From: Paenibacillus cremeus
Lineage (GTDB): Bacteria; Bacillota; Bacilli; Paenibacillales; NBRC-103111
Assembly: GCF_007786445.1 (NCBI RefSeq)
Contig: NZ_VNJI01000014.1
Coordinates: 1-64,000, forward strand
Length of the DNA stretch: 64,000 nucleotides
Direction of reading: 5' to 3'
Positions 16,710 to 26,086 of the stretch are shown in pieces. Position numbers and translations under genes: made by a program. Below the pieces are notes generated by a model, which did not search any database, was not told the origin of the DNA, and was given only the letters and a program-made list of their open reading frames with translations. Within the stretch, counting starts at the first letter, position 1. Every line of letters starts with the position of its first letter.

Positions 16710-16923
16710 GAAGATAGAAGAGCTCCTGGTTTAAAAAGATGAGCTTGCAGTCAAAAAGGAAAACTTCCATCGAACCAATGCGATAGCTTGCTAGACTCTG
16801 ATCGTTCAAATCAGGCAGAGGATTTCTGCGATTGGAAGCGGATTTAAAGCAAGGTGGCATTCATTATCTGTGCTAATGCTGCGGTTTGCTGTGATTCTCG
16901 CAAAATGCTGAAACCGGTGAACC

Positions 16924-16949
16924 ATTTTTATATTTTTTTTACACCCCGC
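16924..16949 (+). promoter_or_regulatory. KdpE-binding site upstream of the kdp operon
   Basis: The run at 16924-16949 has a T-rich block, TATA, a second T-block and ACACCCCGC. From memory this closely resembles the KdpE site of the Escherichia coli kdpFABC promoter (TTTATAC, T-run, ACACCCCGC). It lies about 35 bases before a weak promoter (TTTACC at 16960, TATTAA at 16985), where an activator would be expected. KdpE is encoded in this locus at 26073. The remaining 16510-16920 stretch contains no gene that I can see. Confidence 0.72.
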
Positions 16950-17034
16950 ATTAGATTTCTTTACCCCCTTTTTACAGCGATCCGTATTAAGATTTCACTT
17001 GTACCGGTGGTCGAAGACATGGAGGGAAAAAGGA

Positions 17035-17430
17035 ATGAGTGAATCGGAGGTCATACTGGTTTCGGCGCCGACGAAAGCGGGGGAACAGTTCATTCATCAA
17101 TTAAAAGCAAGAGGGATGCCGTTCGCTGTTGTCACTAATAACAAGCAAGAGCAGCGGCGTTTCATGGAAGCGGGTGTGGGGCACATCATCCTGCTGGATA
17201 CAACGGAGCCTGAGACCTGGGTTGTTCCCCAGTATCCGATCGGTAAAGTCTTTTTGTTTGAGAGCAGTTTACCGCTTAGCTGCCGCTACCTGCAAATCAC
17301 GCGCCAATGGACATCCGATGCCGTCTATGTGATCACGTTACGTGACCACCCGAGGAAGATCTACAAGGGACTAGGAGCTGATTATGTCATCCCTTCGAGG
17401 ACAGGGGATGTTTCGTATCTATTAAGTTAA
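17035..17430 (+). CDS. Rossmann-like (TrkA-N-like) protein heading the kdp operon
   Basis: A 131-residue protein with an alternating strand/helix pattern: VILVSAPTKAGEQFIHQLKA, then FAVVTNNKQEQRRFMEAGVG, then HIILLD and VYVITLRDHPRKIYKGLGAD. The order of strands and the '...GAD.VI...' ending resemble the NAD-binding RCK/TrkA-N domains of potassium transport regulators. The usual GxGxxG loop is replaced by SAPTKAG, so nucleotide binding is doubtful. ATG 17035 follows GGAGGGAAAAAGGA. It is the first gene after the KdpE box and precedes the small kdp ORFs by 16 bases, so a role in K+ regulation is inferred from context. Confidence 0.75.
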   Translation: MSESEVILVSAPTKAGEQFIHQLKARGMPFAVVTNNKQEQRRFMEAGVGHIILLDTTEPETWVVPQYPIGKVFLFESSLPLSCRYLQITRQWTSDAVYVITLRDHPRKIYKGLGADYVIPSRTGDVSYLLS

Positions 17431-17446
17431 GGAGGTCATCCGAAGG

Positions 17447-17533
17447 ATGTTTAACGATTTTACCATGATTGTATTGTTCGTCTTATCTTTCTTAGTATTC
17501 TGGGGGTTTCTTAAGTTTTGTGAAAAAGCCTAG
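17447..17533 (+). CDS. 28-residue membrane microprotein upstream of kdpF
   Basis: ATG 17447 follows GGAGG (17431-17435) and GAAGG. The product MFNDFTMIVLFVLSFLVF... has one transmembrane helix and ends in a short charged tail (KFCEKA). It is followed after 12 bases by kdpF. Similar unnamed peptides of about 30 residues with a C-terminal Cys-Glu motif appear to occur before kdpF in other bacteria (recollection). A second small Kdp subunit is possible but unproven. Confidence 0.7.
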   Translation: MFNDFTMIVLFVLSFLVFWGFLKFCEKA

Positions 17534-17545
17534 GGAGGGTGCTTC

Positions 17546-17623
17546 ATGATCGTCGTCGGAATGATTGCGGTTGCTCTAATTTTGTATCTCGGGTTTGTGC
17601 TCATCAAGCCGGAGAAATTTTAA
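17546..17623 (+). CDS. kdpF: KdpF, small subunit of the K+-transporting ATPase
   Basis: A 25-residue single-helix peptide, with AVALILYLGFVLIKPEKF at its C-terminus. The 'YL...L.KPE.F' ending is the KdpF signature. GGGAGGG lies six bases before ATG 17546. KdpF stabilises the KdpFABC complex at the membrane. It lies directly before kdpA. Confidence 0.92.
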   Translation: MIVVGMIAVALILYLGFVLIKPEKF

Positions 17624-17670
17624 TAGCGTCGGATCGTTACAACCGTCTGCAACGAGGAGGATAATTTTAA

Positions 17671-19350
17671 ATGAGTATGGGATTTGTGCAAGTGGCCGTT
17701 ACCTTAATCATCATCATGCTATTGGTTAAGCCGGTAGGCAGCTATATGGTTAAGGTATTTGGTTCTGAAACAACGGGTCTGGATCGCGTATTCGGGCCGT
17801 TCGAACGATTGCTTTACAAGCTGATGGGTGTTCGCGAAGGGGATTCAATGGGATGGAAGGCTTATTTGGGCGCCATGTTCCTATCCAACTTCGTGATGCT
17901 GGTTCTAATGTATCTTGTCCTAAGATTGCAAAAATATTTGCCGCTCAACCCGGATGGGATCGACAATATGCCCGTGGCGCAGGCGTTTAATACGGCGGCA
18001 TCATTTATCACCAATACGAACTGGCAGTCCTATAGCGGAGAAAATGGGCTCTCCTATTTATCGCAGCTTCTTGCGATCACGTTCCCGATGTTCACTTCGG
18101 CCGCTACCGGCTTCGCTGTGGCGATTGCCTTTATTCGCGGACTGATCGGACGGCAGGACAACCTGGGTAACTTTTATGTGGATATTACGCGTTCGATTAC
18201 ACGGATCTTTTTGCCGCTGAGCATCCTGATTGCCTTGTTCCTGGTGTTCCAGGGAATACCGCAAACACTGCAAGGCGCAGTGGATGCTGCTACGCTGGAA
18301 GGAGCGAAGCAAACCATTACCCGAGGGATGGTGGCGTCGCTGGAATCCATCAAACATATTGGAACCAACGGTGGCGGATGGTTTGGAACCAATGCTGCGC
18401 ATCCGTTTGAGAATCCAACGCCGCTCACGAACCTGGTGCACATCCTATGCATGATGCTGCTGCCGACGTCGTTGGTGTATGCGTTTGGACTTATGATTAA
18501 AAACAAAAAGCAGGGCTGGACCGTGTTTGCGGCAATGGGGTTCATTTTCCTGGTGATGCTCGCAACCGTCTTCGTATCGGAGTATCGCGGTGTGCCCGCT
18601 TTGGACGCTTTGGGCGTACACGGCAATATGGAGGGCAAAGAGGTTCGCTTTGGCATATCCGAATCGGCCCTTTTCACCGCAGTAACGACAGCCGCAACAA
18701 CGGGCTCCGTCAATACTATGCATGAATCGTTAACGCCGATGGGCGGGTTCGTGCCTCTTGCCGAAATGATGCTCAATAACGTGTTCGGCGGAAAAGGCGT
18801 AGGGCTTCTGAACGGCTTGTTGTATCTGATCTTATCGATCTTTATTTGCGGACTGATGGTTGGACGTACGCCGGAATTTCTGGGCAAAAAAATTGAGGGC
18901 AAAGAAGTTAAGCTGGCATCGATCGCCATTTTGACTCACCCGCTGATCATTCTTGCTCCGACGGCTTTGGCACTCCTGCGTCCGGAATCGATCGCATCGA
19001 TCTCCAATCAAGGCATGCACGGCTTGTCTGAGGTGCTCTATGCTTTTACATCAGGAGCAGCCAATAACGGCTCCGCGTTTGCCGGCCTGAATGCCAATAC
19101 GAATTTTTATAATGTCGGCATTGGACTTGTGATGCTGTTTGGGCGGTATGTTTCGATTATTGCAATGCTCGCGATTGCCGGTTCGCTCGCAACGAAGCGC
19201 GTTGTTCCAGTGACAACAGGGACACTGCGGACGAATACCCCATTGTTTGCGGGAATTCTGGTGGTCATTATTCTCGTCATCGGGGCGCTCACGTTCTTCC
19301 CGGCGCTGGCCCTGGGACCGATCGCTGAACATTTGGCTATGCCGCGTTAA
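17671..19350 (+). CDS. kdpA: KdpA, K+-translocating subunit
   Basis: A 559-residue polytopic membrane protein of normal KdpA length. Recognisable segments include TAASFITNTNWQSYSGE (first selectivity-filter region), GTNGGGWFGTNAAHPFENP (second), TAATTGSVNTMHES (third) and SGAANNGSAFAGLNANTNF (fourth). KdpA binds and channels K+ in the P-type ATPase complex KdpFABC used at very low external K+. GAGGAGGATAA precedes ATG 17671. kdpB follows after 30 bases. Confidence 0.98.
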   Translation: MSMGFVQVAVTLIIIMLLVKPVGSYMVKVFGSETTGLDRVFGPFERLLYKLMGVREGDSMGWKAYLGAMFLSNFVMLVLMYLVLRLQKYLPLNPDGIDNMPVAQAFNTAASFITNTNWQSYSGENGLSYLSQLLAITFPMFTSAATGFAVAIAFIRGLIGRQDNLGNFYVDITRSITRIFLPLSILIALFLVFQGIPQTLQGAVDAATLEGAKQTITRGMVASLESIKHIGTNGGGWFGTNAAHPFENPTPLTNLVHILCMMLLPTSLVYAFGLMIKNKKQGWTVFAAMGFIFLVMLATVFVSEYRGVPALDALGVHGNMEGKEVRFGISESALFTAVTTAATTGSVNTMHESLTPMGGFVPLAEMMLNNVFGGKGVGLLNGLLYLILSIFICGLMVGRTPEFLGKKIEGKEVKLASIAILTHPLIILAPTALALLRPESIASISNQGMHGLSEVLYAFTSGAANNGSAFAGLNANTNFYNVGIGLVMLFGRYVSIIAMLAIAGSLATKRVVPVTTGTLRTNTPLFAGILVVIILVIGALTFFPALALGPIAEHLAMPR

Positions 19351-19380
19351 AGTTGCAACAAACTAGGAGGTTCAATCCAT

Positions 19381-21423
19381 ATGACTACAGCTAGGAAAAA
19401 TACGTTAACGAAAGAAATCGTTTCACAGGCGATCATTGATGCCTTTAAAAAGCTGAATCCCGCGGTCATGATTAAAAACCCGGTGATGTTCGTAGTTGAG
19501 GTTGGTACTGTCATAACATTATTGTTGTCGATCTGGCCGGATCTGTTTGTGGCTTCAACGGTAGGACGGGGCTATAATATCGCAGTTTTTCTCATCCTGC
19601 TGTTTACCGTATTGTTCGCCAACTTCGCTGAAGCACTGGCCGAGGGCCGAGGCAAAGCTCAAGCCGATACGCTCAGAAAAACCAAATCCGAAACGATGGC
19701 AAAGCTGGTGCAAAAAGACGGGTCCTACAAGCAGGTCTCCTCAACCCAATTGAAAAAAGGAGATGTCGTCCGAGTGGACACTGGTGAAATCATTCCGACG
19801 GACGGGGAAATTATTGAAGGGCTGGCATCGATCGACGAATCGGCGATCACGGGCGAATCCGCGCCGGTCATTAAAGAAGCGGGTGGTGATTTCTCATCGG
19901 TTACCGGGGGAACCCGCGTGGCCTCGGACTACATTATCGTGAAGGTCATGACGGATCCCGGCGAGTCGTTCCTGGATCGGATGATTGCGCTTGTCGAAGG
20001 CGCTAAACGGCAAAAAACGCCGAACGAGATCGCTTTAACGACGTTGCTTGCGGTTTTAACCCTGATCTTCCTGATCGTCATCATGACCATGGTTCCCATG
20101 GCGCAATATCTGAGCGTGAAGCTCGATGTCGCCACCTTGATCGCTTTGCTCGTTTGTTTAATCCCGACCACGATCGGCGGGCTGCTATCGGCCATCGGGA
20201 TCGCAGGGATGGACCGGGTAACGCAATTCAACGTGCTGGCTATGTCCGGGAAAGCTGTGGAGGCTGCAGGCGACATCGATACGCTCATCCTGGATAAAAC
20301 AGGAACGATTACGTACGGCAACCGGATGGCATCGGAGATCCTTCCTGTGAAGGGCGTTTCGTCCAAAGAGATGATTTTATCCGCGTTGATGGCGTCGGTG
20401 AAGGATGAAACACCGGAAGGCCGTTCCATCGTGGAGCTTGCAAATAAGCTTGGCGAGAGCTGGGCCGAGAAGGAATATAAAGACGCCGAGGCCATCGAGT
20501 TTACGGCGGAAACGCGGATGTCCGGCCTGAATCTGGCGAGCGGGGCGCAAATCCGCAAGGGTGCGGTGGATGCTATTAAGAAGCATATTTCGGCCAAAGG
20601 CGGCAGGATTCCAAGCGACCTGGACGACATTGCGAACCGCATTGCAAGAGCGGGAGGCACTCCGCTGGCTGTAGCCGCAGGCGATCGCATCTATGGTGTC
20701 ATCTACTTGAAGGATACGGTGAAGCCCGGGCTCAAGGAACGATTCGCCGAGCTTCGAGGGATGGGGATCAAGACGATCATGTGTACCGGTGATAACCCGC
20801 TCACCGCGGCTACGATTGCGCTGGAAGCAGGCGTGGACGATTTCATTGCCGAAGCGAAGCCGGAGGATAAAATCGCGGCGATTAAGAAAGAGCAGCAGGA
20901 TGGCAAGCTGGTCGCCATGACCGGGGATGGGACGAACGACGCGCCGGCGCTGGCGCAGGCGGATGTGGGTCTTGCGATGAATTCGGGGACGATGGCCGCC
21001 AAAGAGGCCGCCAATATGATCGACCTCGACTCCGATCCGACGAAGCTGCTGTCGGTTGTCGCGATCGGGAAGCAGCTGCTGATTACCCGCGGGGCGTTAA
21101 CGACCTTCTCCATCGCCAATGATATCGCCAAATATTTCGCGATCATTCCTGCGATGTTCATTCTCGCGATGCCTCAGCTGGAGGCGCTGAATATCATGCA
21201 TTTAGCTTCGCCGACATCGGCCATTCTATCGGCGCTCATTTTCAATGCCGTCATTATTCCGCTGCTGATTCCGATCGCCATGAAGGGTGTCAAATACCGT
21301 GCCATGAGCGCCGACAGGCTGCTCACGCGCAATGTGCTCATCTACGGCGTAGGCGGAGTGATCGTACCCTTCGTCGGCATCAAAGCCATCGATCTTGTGC
21401 TTCAGGTATTGAATATCGCATAA
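19381..21423 (+). CDS. kdpB: KdpB, ATP-hydrolysing subunit
   Basis: A 680-residue P-type ATPase. It has the phosphorylation motif DKTGT (Asp about 305), the actuator loop TGES at about residue 158, and the hinge [18 protein letters not shown]. Membrane segments flank the catalytic loops as usual for KdpB (about 680-690 residues in the family). It energises K+ uptake through KdpA. CTAGGAGG lies nine bases before the start. All catalytic residues that I can check are intact. Confidence 0.98.
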   Translation: MTTARKNTLTKEIVSQAIIDAFKKLNPAVMIKNPVMFVVEVGTVITLLLSIWPDLFVASTVGRGYNIAVFLILLFTVLFANFAEALAEGRGKAQADTLRKTKSETMAKLVQKDGSYKQVSSTQLKKGDVVRVDTGEIIPTDGEIIEGLASIDESAITGESAPVIKEAGGDFSSVTGGTRVASDYIIVKVMTDPGESFLDRMIALVEGAKRQKTPNEIALTTLLAVLTLIFLIVIMTMVPMAQYLSVKLDVATLIALLVCLIPTTIGGLLSAIGIAGMDRVTQFNVLAMSGKAVEAAGDIDTLILDKTGTITYGNRMASEILPVKGVSSKEMILSALMASVKDETPEGRSIVELANKLGESWAEKEYKDAEAIEFTAETRMSGLNLASGAQIRKGAVDAIKKHISAKGGRIPSDLDDIANRIARAGGTPLAVAAGDRIYGVIYLKDTVKPGLKERFAELRGMGIKTIMCTGDNPLTAATIALEAGVDDFIAEAKPEDKIAAIKKEQQDGKLVAMTGDGTNDAPALAQADVGLAMNSGTMAAKEAANMIDLDSDPTKLLSVVAIGKQLLITRGALTTFSIANDIAKYFAIIPAMFILAMPQLEALNIMHLASPTSAILSALIFNAVIIPLLIPIAMKGVKYRAMSADRLLTRNVLIYGVGGVIVPFVGIKAIDLVLQVLNIA

Positions 21424-21454
21424 ACAGATAAAAAGAAGCTTTAGGTGAGGAGAT

Positions 21455-22018
21455 ATGAATATGATAATGACAGCGATTCGTTCGTCCGTAGTGCTCATGC
21501 TGCTCTGCGGACTGATATATCCCCTGGTAACCACCGGGGTGGCCCAAGCCCTTTTTCCTAAGCAGGCTGACGGCAGCTTGATTGAATCGGGCGGTCAGAT
21601 TGTCGGGTCGGAGCTGCTTGCCCAAGGCGTAGACTCGCCTAAGCTCTTTCATCCGAGAGTCTCAAATGCCAAATATGACCCGACTGCCTCAGCTGGCTCC
21701 AATATGGCGATCGCCTCCGATGATTATGTGCAAGGGATTGCCGATCAAATCGACGAGCTGAAGAAGGATAATCCGAAGCTGACAGACATCCCGGCCGATT
21801 TGGTCACGGTCTCCGGCTCCGGCTTTGATCCGGACCTGTCCCCGGAAGCGGCCAAGGCGCAAATGCCAAGAATCAGCCGTGAGACGGGGATCAGTGAGCA
21901 GCAGCTGGCTCAGCTGGTGGATGCGCATACGAAAGGAAGGCAGATGGGGATTTTTGGAGAGCCGCGCGTGAATGTGACGGAATTGAATTTGGAGCTGATC
22001 AAGCAAGTGAAGCGCTAA
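21455..22018 (+). CDS. kdpC: KdpC subunit
   Basis: A 187-residue protein with one N-terminal transmembrane helix and an extracytoplasmic domain. Family motifs are GLIYPLVTTGVAQALFP, FHPRVSNAKYDPTASAGSN and the C-terminal G.SEQQL..LV..HT..RQ...FGEPRVNV. KdpC assists K+ and ATP affinity in KdpFABC. GGTGAGGAGAT precedes ATG 21455; ATG 21461 is also possible. Length is typical. Confidence 0.97.
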   Translation: MNMIMTAIRSSVVLMLLCGLIYPLVTTGVAQALFPKQADGSLIESGGQIVGSELLAQGVDSPKLFHPRVSNAKYDPTASAGSNMAIASDDYVQGIADQIDELKKDNPKLTDIPADLVTVSGSGFDPDLSPEAAKAQMPRISRETGISEQQLAQLVDAHTKGRQMGIFGEPRVNVTELNLELIKQVKR

Positions 22019-22030
22019 AGCGCAGCGCAC

Positions 22031-22062
22031 AGCCGCTCCCGGTTTACCGGGGGTGGCTTTCT
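22031..22062 (+). terminator. Possible weak terminator/attenuator between kdpC and kdpD
   Basis: AGCCgcTCCCGG / CCGGGggtGGCT hairpin with a short, interrupted T-run (TTTCT). It could lower expression of the sensor genes relative to kdpFABC. Confidence 0.45.
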
Positions 22063-22102
22063 GAGCTTTCATTCATCCTTCTCATACAAAGGGGACATCG
22101 CA

Positions 22103-24436
22103 TTGGAAGGCTTTAAACGAAAAACACCGGAAGAAATTTTACATTCCATCTCCAAGCTGCATCGCGGCAGGTTAAAGATTTATATCGGTCCAGTCAGCGG
22201 CTCGGGCAAAACCTACCATATGCTGCGGGAAGGGAATACCTTGAAGCAGCAAGGGATCGATGTGGTCATTTGCGCTGTCTCCACTCTGCAAAGACCCGAG
22301 ACGGTAGAGCAATTGGGCGATTTGGAGCGGGTGCCCAGCATTCATTGGTTTAATCATGGCGTCGAAATGAAGGATTTAAATCTCGATGCATTATTGGAGC
22401 GCAATCCCGAAGTCGTTCTTGTCGACGGACTGGCTCACCATAACCGGCCGGAAGCCCGTTTTTCTACGCGTCTGGAGGACATCAAATTTTTGCTTTCCCA
22501 TGATATAAGTGTGATCACGACCGTCAATGTGTACGAATTGGAGGGGTATACCGAGATCGCTCATAAATTGACCGGCATCGAGGTAGAGCACACGGTTCCG
22601 GCGGATACGCTCGAAATTGCCGATGAGGTGAGACTGATTGACGTCACTCCGGAAACGGTTTTAAACCGGTTAGCCGAGGGACATCTGAAAGTGAATAAAG
22701 ACGCTTCGGTGTTTAAAAGAGGCAATCTGGGCGTGCTTCGTGAGCTGGCGCTCCGTTTGGTGGCGGAGGATGTCAACGAGTCGTTGATGGAGCATCGGGA
22801 AGAAATGGGGCTTGTCGGCCCGTCTGGAGCAGCGGAGCGCATTCTTGTATCCACGCAGTACCACTGGAACGGCTCCATTTATGTTCGCAGAGGGCAGCAG
22901 ATTGCCAAACGGCTCAATGGCGAGCTGATGGTGGTTACGTTTTGCAATTTTAAGAAAACGTTAACGAAAGAAGAGGCCACCTTCCGCAGGAGTATGATTA
23001 AGCTGGTGGAGAAGGTCCAAGGCGAATTCGAAGAGCTGCCCTTTCAGAACCGCCGGTGCATTTCAAACACCTTGGTCCAATATGCGACCCGGCATCATGT
23101 GACGCGCATCGTCATGGGGCATACCAAGCATACGAGATGGCAGGAATTTTGGCAGGGCTCGATTGTAAACGATTTGCTCAAGGCAACGAAAAATATTGAT
23201 TTGTTTCTGGTCGCGGACCGGGCCGAGCATGAGGGCGAGCGGGTGCTGCCGGCGAATCTCTCGTCAAAAAAGGAGAATCACAAATACCGTCGCCTTAGCG
23301 AGCAGGAGGTTGCCGAAAAGATCGGCAAAATCAAGCGCGGGAAATTCAAAGTATATATCGGCGCGGCGCCGGGCGTCGGCAAAACCTACATGATGCTTCG
23401 CGAGGGGAATGACCACCTCAAGAAGGGCATCGATGTGCAGATCGGGCTTTTGGAAACGCATAACCGGAAGGAAACGATCGCCCAGGTCGGCAGCCTGGAG
23501 ATCATCCCCCGTCAGCAGGTGAAGTATCAGAATGTCACACTGGAGGAAATGGATACGGATGCGATTATCCGGCGCTGCCCGGAGGTGGTGCTGGTCGATG
23601 AGCTTGCGCATACGAATGTGCCCGGAAGCCAATATAAAAAGCGCTATGAGGATGTGCTGAAGATTCTCGATGCAGGCATTTCCGTGATTACGACCGTGAA
23701 CGTGCAGCATTTAGAGAGCTTGAATGATGCAGTGGAGCAAATTACGGGTATCCGGGTCAGGGAGACGGTGCCGGATAGCATCCTTCGGCTGGCGGACGAG
23801 GTCCAGCTCATTGACGTCGCCCCGGAAGCGTTGCAGCAGCGCATGCGTGAAGGGAAAATTTACGCGATGGCCAAGGTCGACCAAGCACTGAATCATTTTT
23901 TCAAGACGGGTAACCTGATCGCACTGCGTGAGCTGGCCCTACGGGAGATTGCTGACGATGTAGACGAGCGGCTGGAGTCGCTGGAGCGCAAAAACTCGCT
24001 GCGCGGGCCGTGGCGGAGAAAGGAAGTGATCTTCGTCTGCGTGAATAGCACACCGCATGCCGAGCGGTTAATCCGACGCGGCTTCCGAACGGCTTATCGG
24101 CTCAAGGCGGCTTGGTATGTTAATTATGTCCATACTGGAACTGCGTGGACGGTCCTTTCCGATGAGCTGAAAACCAGGCTGGAAGCGTTGGAGCGGCTGA
24201 CGGTCCGATTGGGCGGAAAATTCGTCGTTCATGATTGTCCAACGCCCAAGGATATCGCTGCCGTCCTATCGGCCAAAGCGATTGAAGCCGGGGCGACACA
24301 GCTGGTGATCGGGCAGTCAAAGCAAACCTTGTGGGAGGAATTGCTGCATGGCTCGGTCGTGAAACAATTGATCCGGCAATCCCGTCATATGGATGTGCTC
24401 ATCGTAGCTGATTTTGACCCCAATCTCGCATTATAA
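22103..24436 (+). CDS. Stand-alone KdpD sensor protein with duplicated sensor module
   Basis: 777 residues that contain two consecutive copies of the N-terminal half of KdpD (KdpD domain plus universal-stress-like domain) and no kinase. Copy two is canonical: Walker A GAAPGVGKT (about 420-428), VVLVDELAHTN (about 495-505), TTVNVQHLESL, then the USP-like part (about 640-775). Copy one (1-375) is degenerate: Walker A is GPVSGSGKT (29-37), VVLVDGLAHHN has Gly for the conserved Glu, and TTVNVYELEGY replaces the NVQHLES motif. In standard KdpD a single such module is fused to membrane helices and kinase in about 890 residues. The start is TTG with AAAGGGGA upstream. It probably acts with the kinase encoded 40 bases downstream. 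Confidence 0.93.
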   Translation: MEGFKRKTPEEILHSISKLHRGRLKIYIGPVSGSGKTYHMLREGNTLKQQGIDVVICAVSTLQRPETVEQLGDLERVPSIHWFNHGVEMKDLNLDALLERNPEVVLVDGLAHHNRPEARFSTRLEDIKFLLSHDISVITTVNVYELEGYTEIAHKLTGIEVEHTVPADTLEIADEVRLIDVTPETVLNRLAEGHLKVNKDASVFKRGNLGVLRELALRLVAEDVNESLMEHREEMGLVGPSGAAERILVSTQYHWNGSIYVRRGQQIAKRLNGELMVVTFCNFKKTLTKEEATFRRSMIKLVEKVQGEFEELPFQNRRCISNTLVQYATRHHVTRIVMGHTKHTRWQEFWQGSIVNDLLKATKNIDLFLVADRAEHEGERVLPANLSSKKENHKYRRLSEQEVAEKIGKIKRGKFKVYIGAAPGVGKTYMMLREGNDHLKKGIDVQIGLLETHNRKETIAQVGSLEIIPRQQVKYQNVTLEEMDTDAIIRRCPEVVLVDELAHTNVPGSQYKKRYEDVLKILDAGISVITTVNVQHLESLNDAVEQITGIRVRETVPDSILRLADEVQLIDVAPEALQQRMREGKIYAMAKVDQALNHFFKTGNLIALRELALREIADDVDERLESLERKNSLRGPWRRKEVIFVCVNSTPHAERLIRRGFRTAYRLKAAWYVNYVHTGTAWTVLSDELKTRLEALERLTVRLGGKFVVHDCPTPKDIAAVLSAKAIEAGATQLVIGQSKQTLWEELLHGSVVKQLIRQSRHMDVLIVADFDPNLAL

Positions 24437-24475
24437 TAGAAGTAGAAGTGAATGGAAGCAGGATGTGAAACTTGA

Positions 24476-26086
24476 ATGAGCTCAACCGGCAAAATGCTTG
24501 AAAATGAAAAGACGATTCGCTCGGTACAGTCCTTGGATTGGAAGCCTTATGCTTGGGGGACGCTGGCGATTGCCGTACTAACGCTGCTTCTGCACAGCCT
24601 TGAGGTATATTTGGATACGGTGAATATCGCACTGATCTATTTATTTCCCGTTCTGTTTGCCGCGGTGTTTGGAGGCTTGGGGCCATCGATCTATGCAGCG
24701 AGCTTGGGCGTGATGGCGTTTGACTTTTTCTTTGTCCCGCCCTTTCTTAGCTTTTCGGTGGCCGATCTGAGGTACTTGATCTCCTTTGCCGTGTATCTGG
24801 CTGTGGCCGTATCTACGGCAAGTCTTGCAGCGCGATTGAAGCAGCAGCTCCATGTATCGAAGCAGCGGGAGGCTACTACGGCAACCCTCTATGCGCTCAG
24901 CCGGCAAATGTCAGCGATCACGGACCTGCATGCTTTGCTGGAAAACGTATCCCATCAAGTGTCCGGAACGATCCATGCGCAGGTGATCTTTTACTTGCCG
25001 GATGAGGCGGATGAATTGAAGGTCACAACCGCTCCCTCCAGTCAAGCCGGTTGGGGAAGCGGGGAATCGGAGATGGGGATCGCCAAATGGGTCTATCGCC
25101 ATGGCGAGATCGCTGGAAGAGGCTCGAACACACTCCGGGAATCGCCGGGGCTCTATGTTCCACTGCGGGCGGAGGGCCGCGTCTACGGCGTGCTGGCTGT
25201 GAATCTCGAGGTCCAGCCGGAGCCGGGAGGCGGAGAAGCGCAGGATACGCTGCGGCTGCTGGAGGCGATCGGAGGGCTGGCCGCCAGCGCCATTGCTCGT
25301 GTGAAGCTGGGGGAGGAAGCGAGGCTTGCGCATCTGACCGCGGAGTCTGAGCGAATCCGCACGGCGCTGCTTGACTCGGTGTCCCACGAATTACGCACGC
25401 CGCTGGCTACCATCATCGGCTCCGCGACCGGCCTCATCGAAGGCGAGCCGCTGTTCTCCTCCGAAGACCGTCTGGAGCTGGCCTCGACCATACGAGACGG
25501 CGCGCTGCGGATGAATCGGCTGGTCACGAATCTGCTAGGGATGGTCAAGCTGGAAAGCGGCATGCTGACCCTGCATAAAAAATGGTGTGACGTAGAAGAC
25601 ATGATCGGCGTGGTTTTGTCGCAGGTGAAGGATTTTCAGCAGCATCGCGAGCTTCGTGTCCGCCTGCCGGAGCCCGTTCCATTCCTGCCGGGCGATGAGG
25701 TGCTGCTGGAGCAGGTGCTGGTCAATGTGGTCAGCAACGCCATCAAGTATTCGCCCGATTACAGCGACATCGTGATTGAGGTGAAGCAGGATACGCAGCA
25801 TGTTACGATGACGGTGGCGGATTCGGGGCTAGGAGTGACCGCCTCGGAGCGGGAGCGAATTTTTGATAAATTTTATCGCGCGGAATCGACCCGTCACGTG
25901 CCGGGAACCGGGCTCGGACTGGCCATCTGCAAAGGCATCGTGGAAGCGCACGGCGGCACGATCACCGCGGAGCCGAACCAGGAGCGGGGCACCATCATCA
26001 CGATCACGCTCCCGGCAGGGGAGCAGCCGCAGGTGCCGTATCCCTGGATTCCGGAAGGAGAGCGAGAACCTCATGACAACCCCTAA
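24476..26086 (+). CDS. kdpD: KdpD-type histidine kinase lacking the N-terminal sensor module
   Basis: 536 residues equal to the C-terminal half of KdpD. A DUF4118-like membrane block (about 26-125, with DFFFVPPFLSFSVADLRYL) is followed by a GAF-like domain (about 140-285). The HisKA domain has SVSHELRTPLATIIG (His about 304), and the HATPase domain has NVVSNAIKYSP, DSGLGV and GTGLGLAICKGIVEAHGG. It should autophosphorylate and pass phosphate to KdpE. ATG 24476 is preceded by GCAGGATG and further signals that are weak. Its end overlaps kdpE by 14 bases. The missing sensor half is supplied in trans by the upstream gene (inference). Confidence 0.95.
   Translation: MSSTGKMLENEKTIRSVQSLDWKPYAWGTLAIAVLTLLLHSLEVYLDTVNIALIYLFPVLFAAVFGGLGPSIYAASLGVMAFDFFFVPPFLSFSVADLRYLISFAVYLAVAVSTASLAARLKQQLHVSKQREATTATLYALSRQMSAITDLHALLENVSHQVSGTIHAQVIFYLPDEADELKVTTAPSSQAGWGSGESEMGIAKWVYRHGEIAGRGSNTLRESPGLYVPLRAEGRVYGVLAVNLEVQPEPGGGEAQDTLRLLEAIGGLAASAIARVKLGEEARLAHLTAESERIRTALLDSVSHELRTPLATIIGSATGLIEGEPLFSSEDRLELASTIRDGALRMNRLVTNLLGMVKLESGMLTLHKKWCDVEDMIGVVLSQVKDFQQHRELRVRLPEPVPFLPGDEVLLEQVLVNVVSNAIKYSPDYSDIVIEVKQDTQHVTMTVADSGLGVTASERERIFDKFYRAESTRHVPGTGLGLAICKGIVEAHGGTITAEPNQERGTIITITLPAGEQPQVPYPWIPEGEREPHDNP

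Noticed and set aside
16740..16930. Cyclic di-AMP (ydaO) riboswitch upstream of kdp
   Set aside because: Such a switch often precedes potassium genes, but the conserved ydaO core sequences are not present on the plus strand, and the region lies upstream of the KdpE box and promoter.
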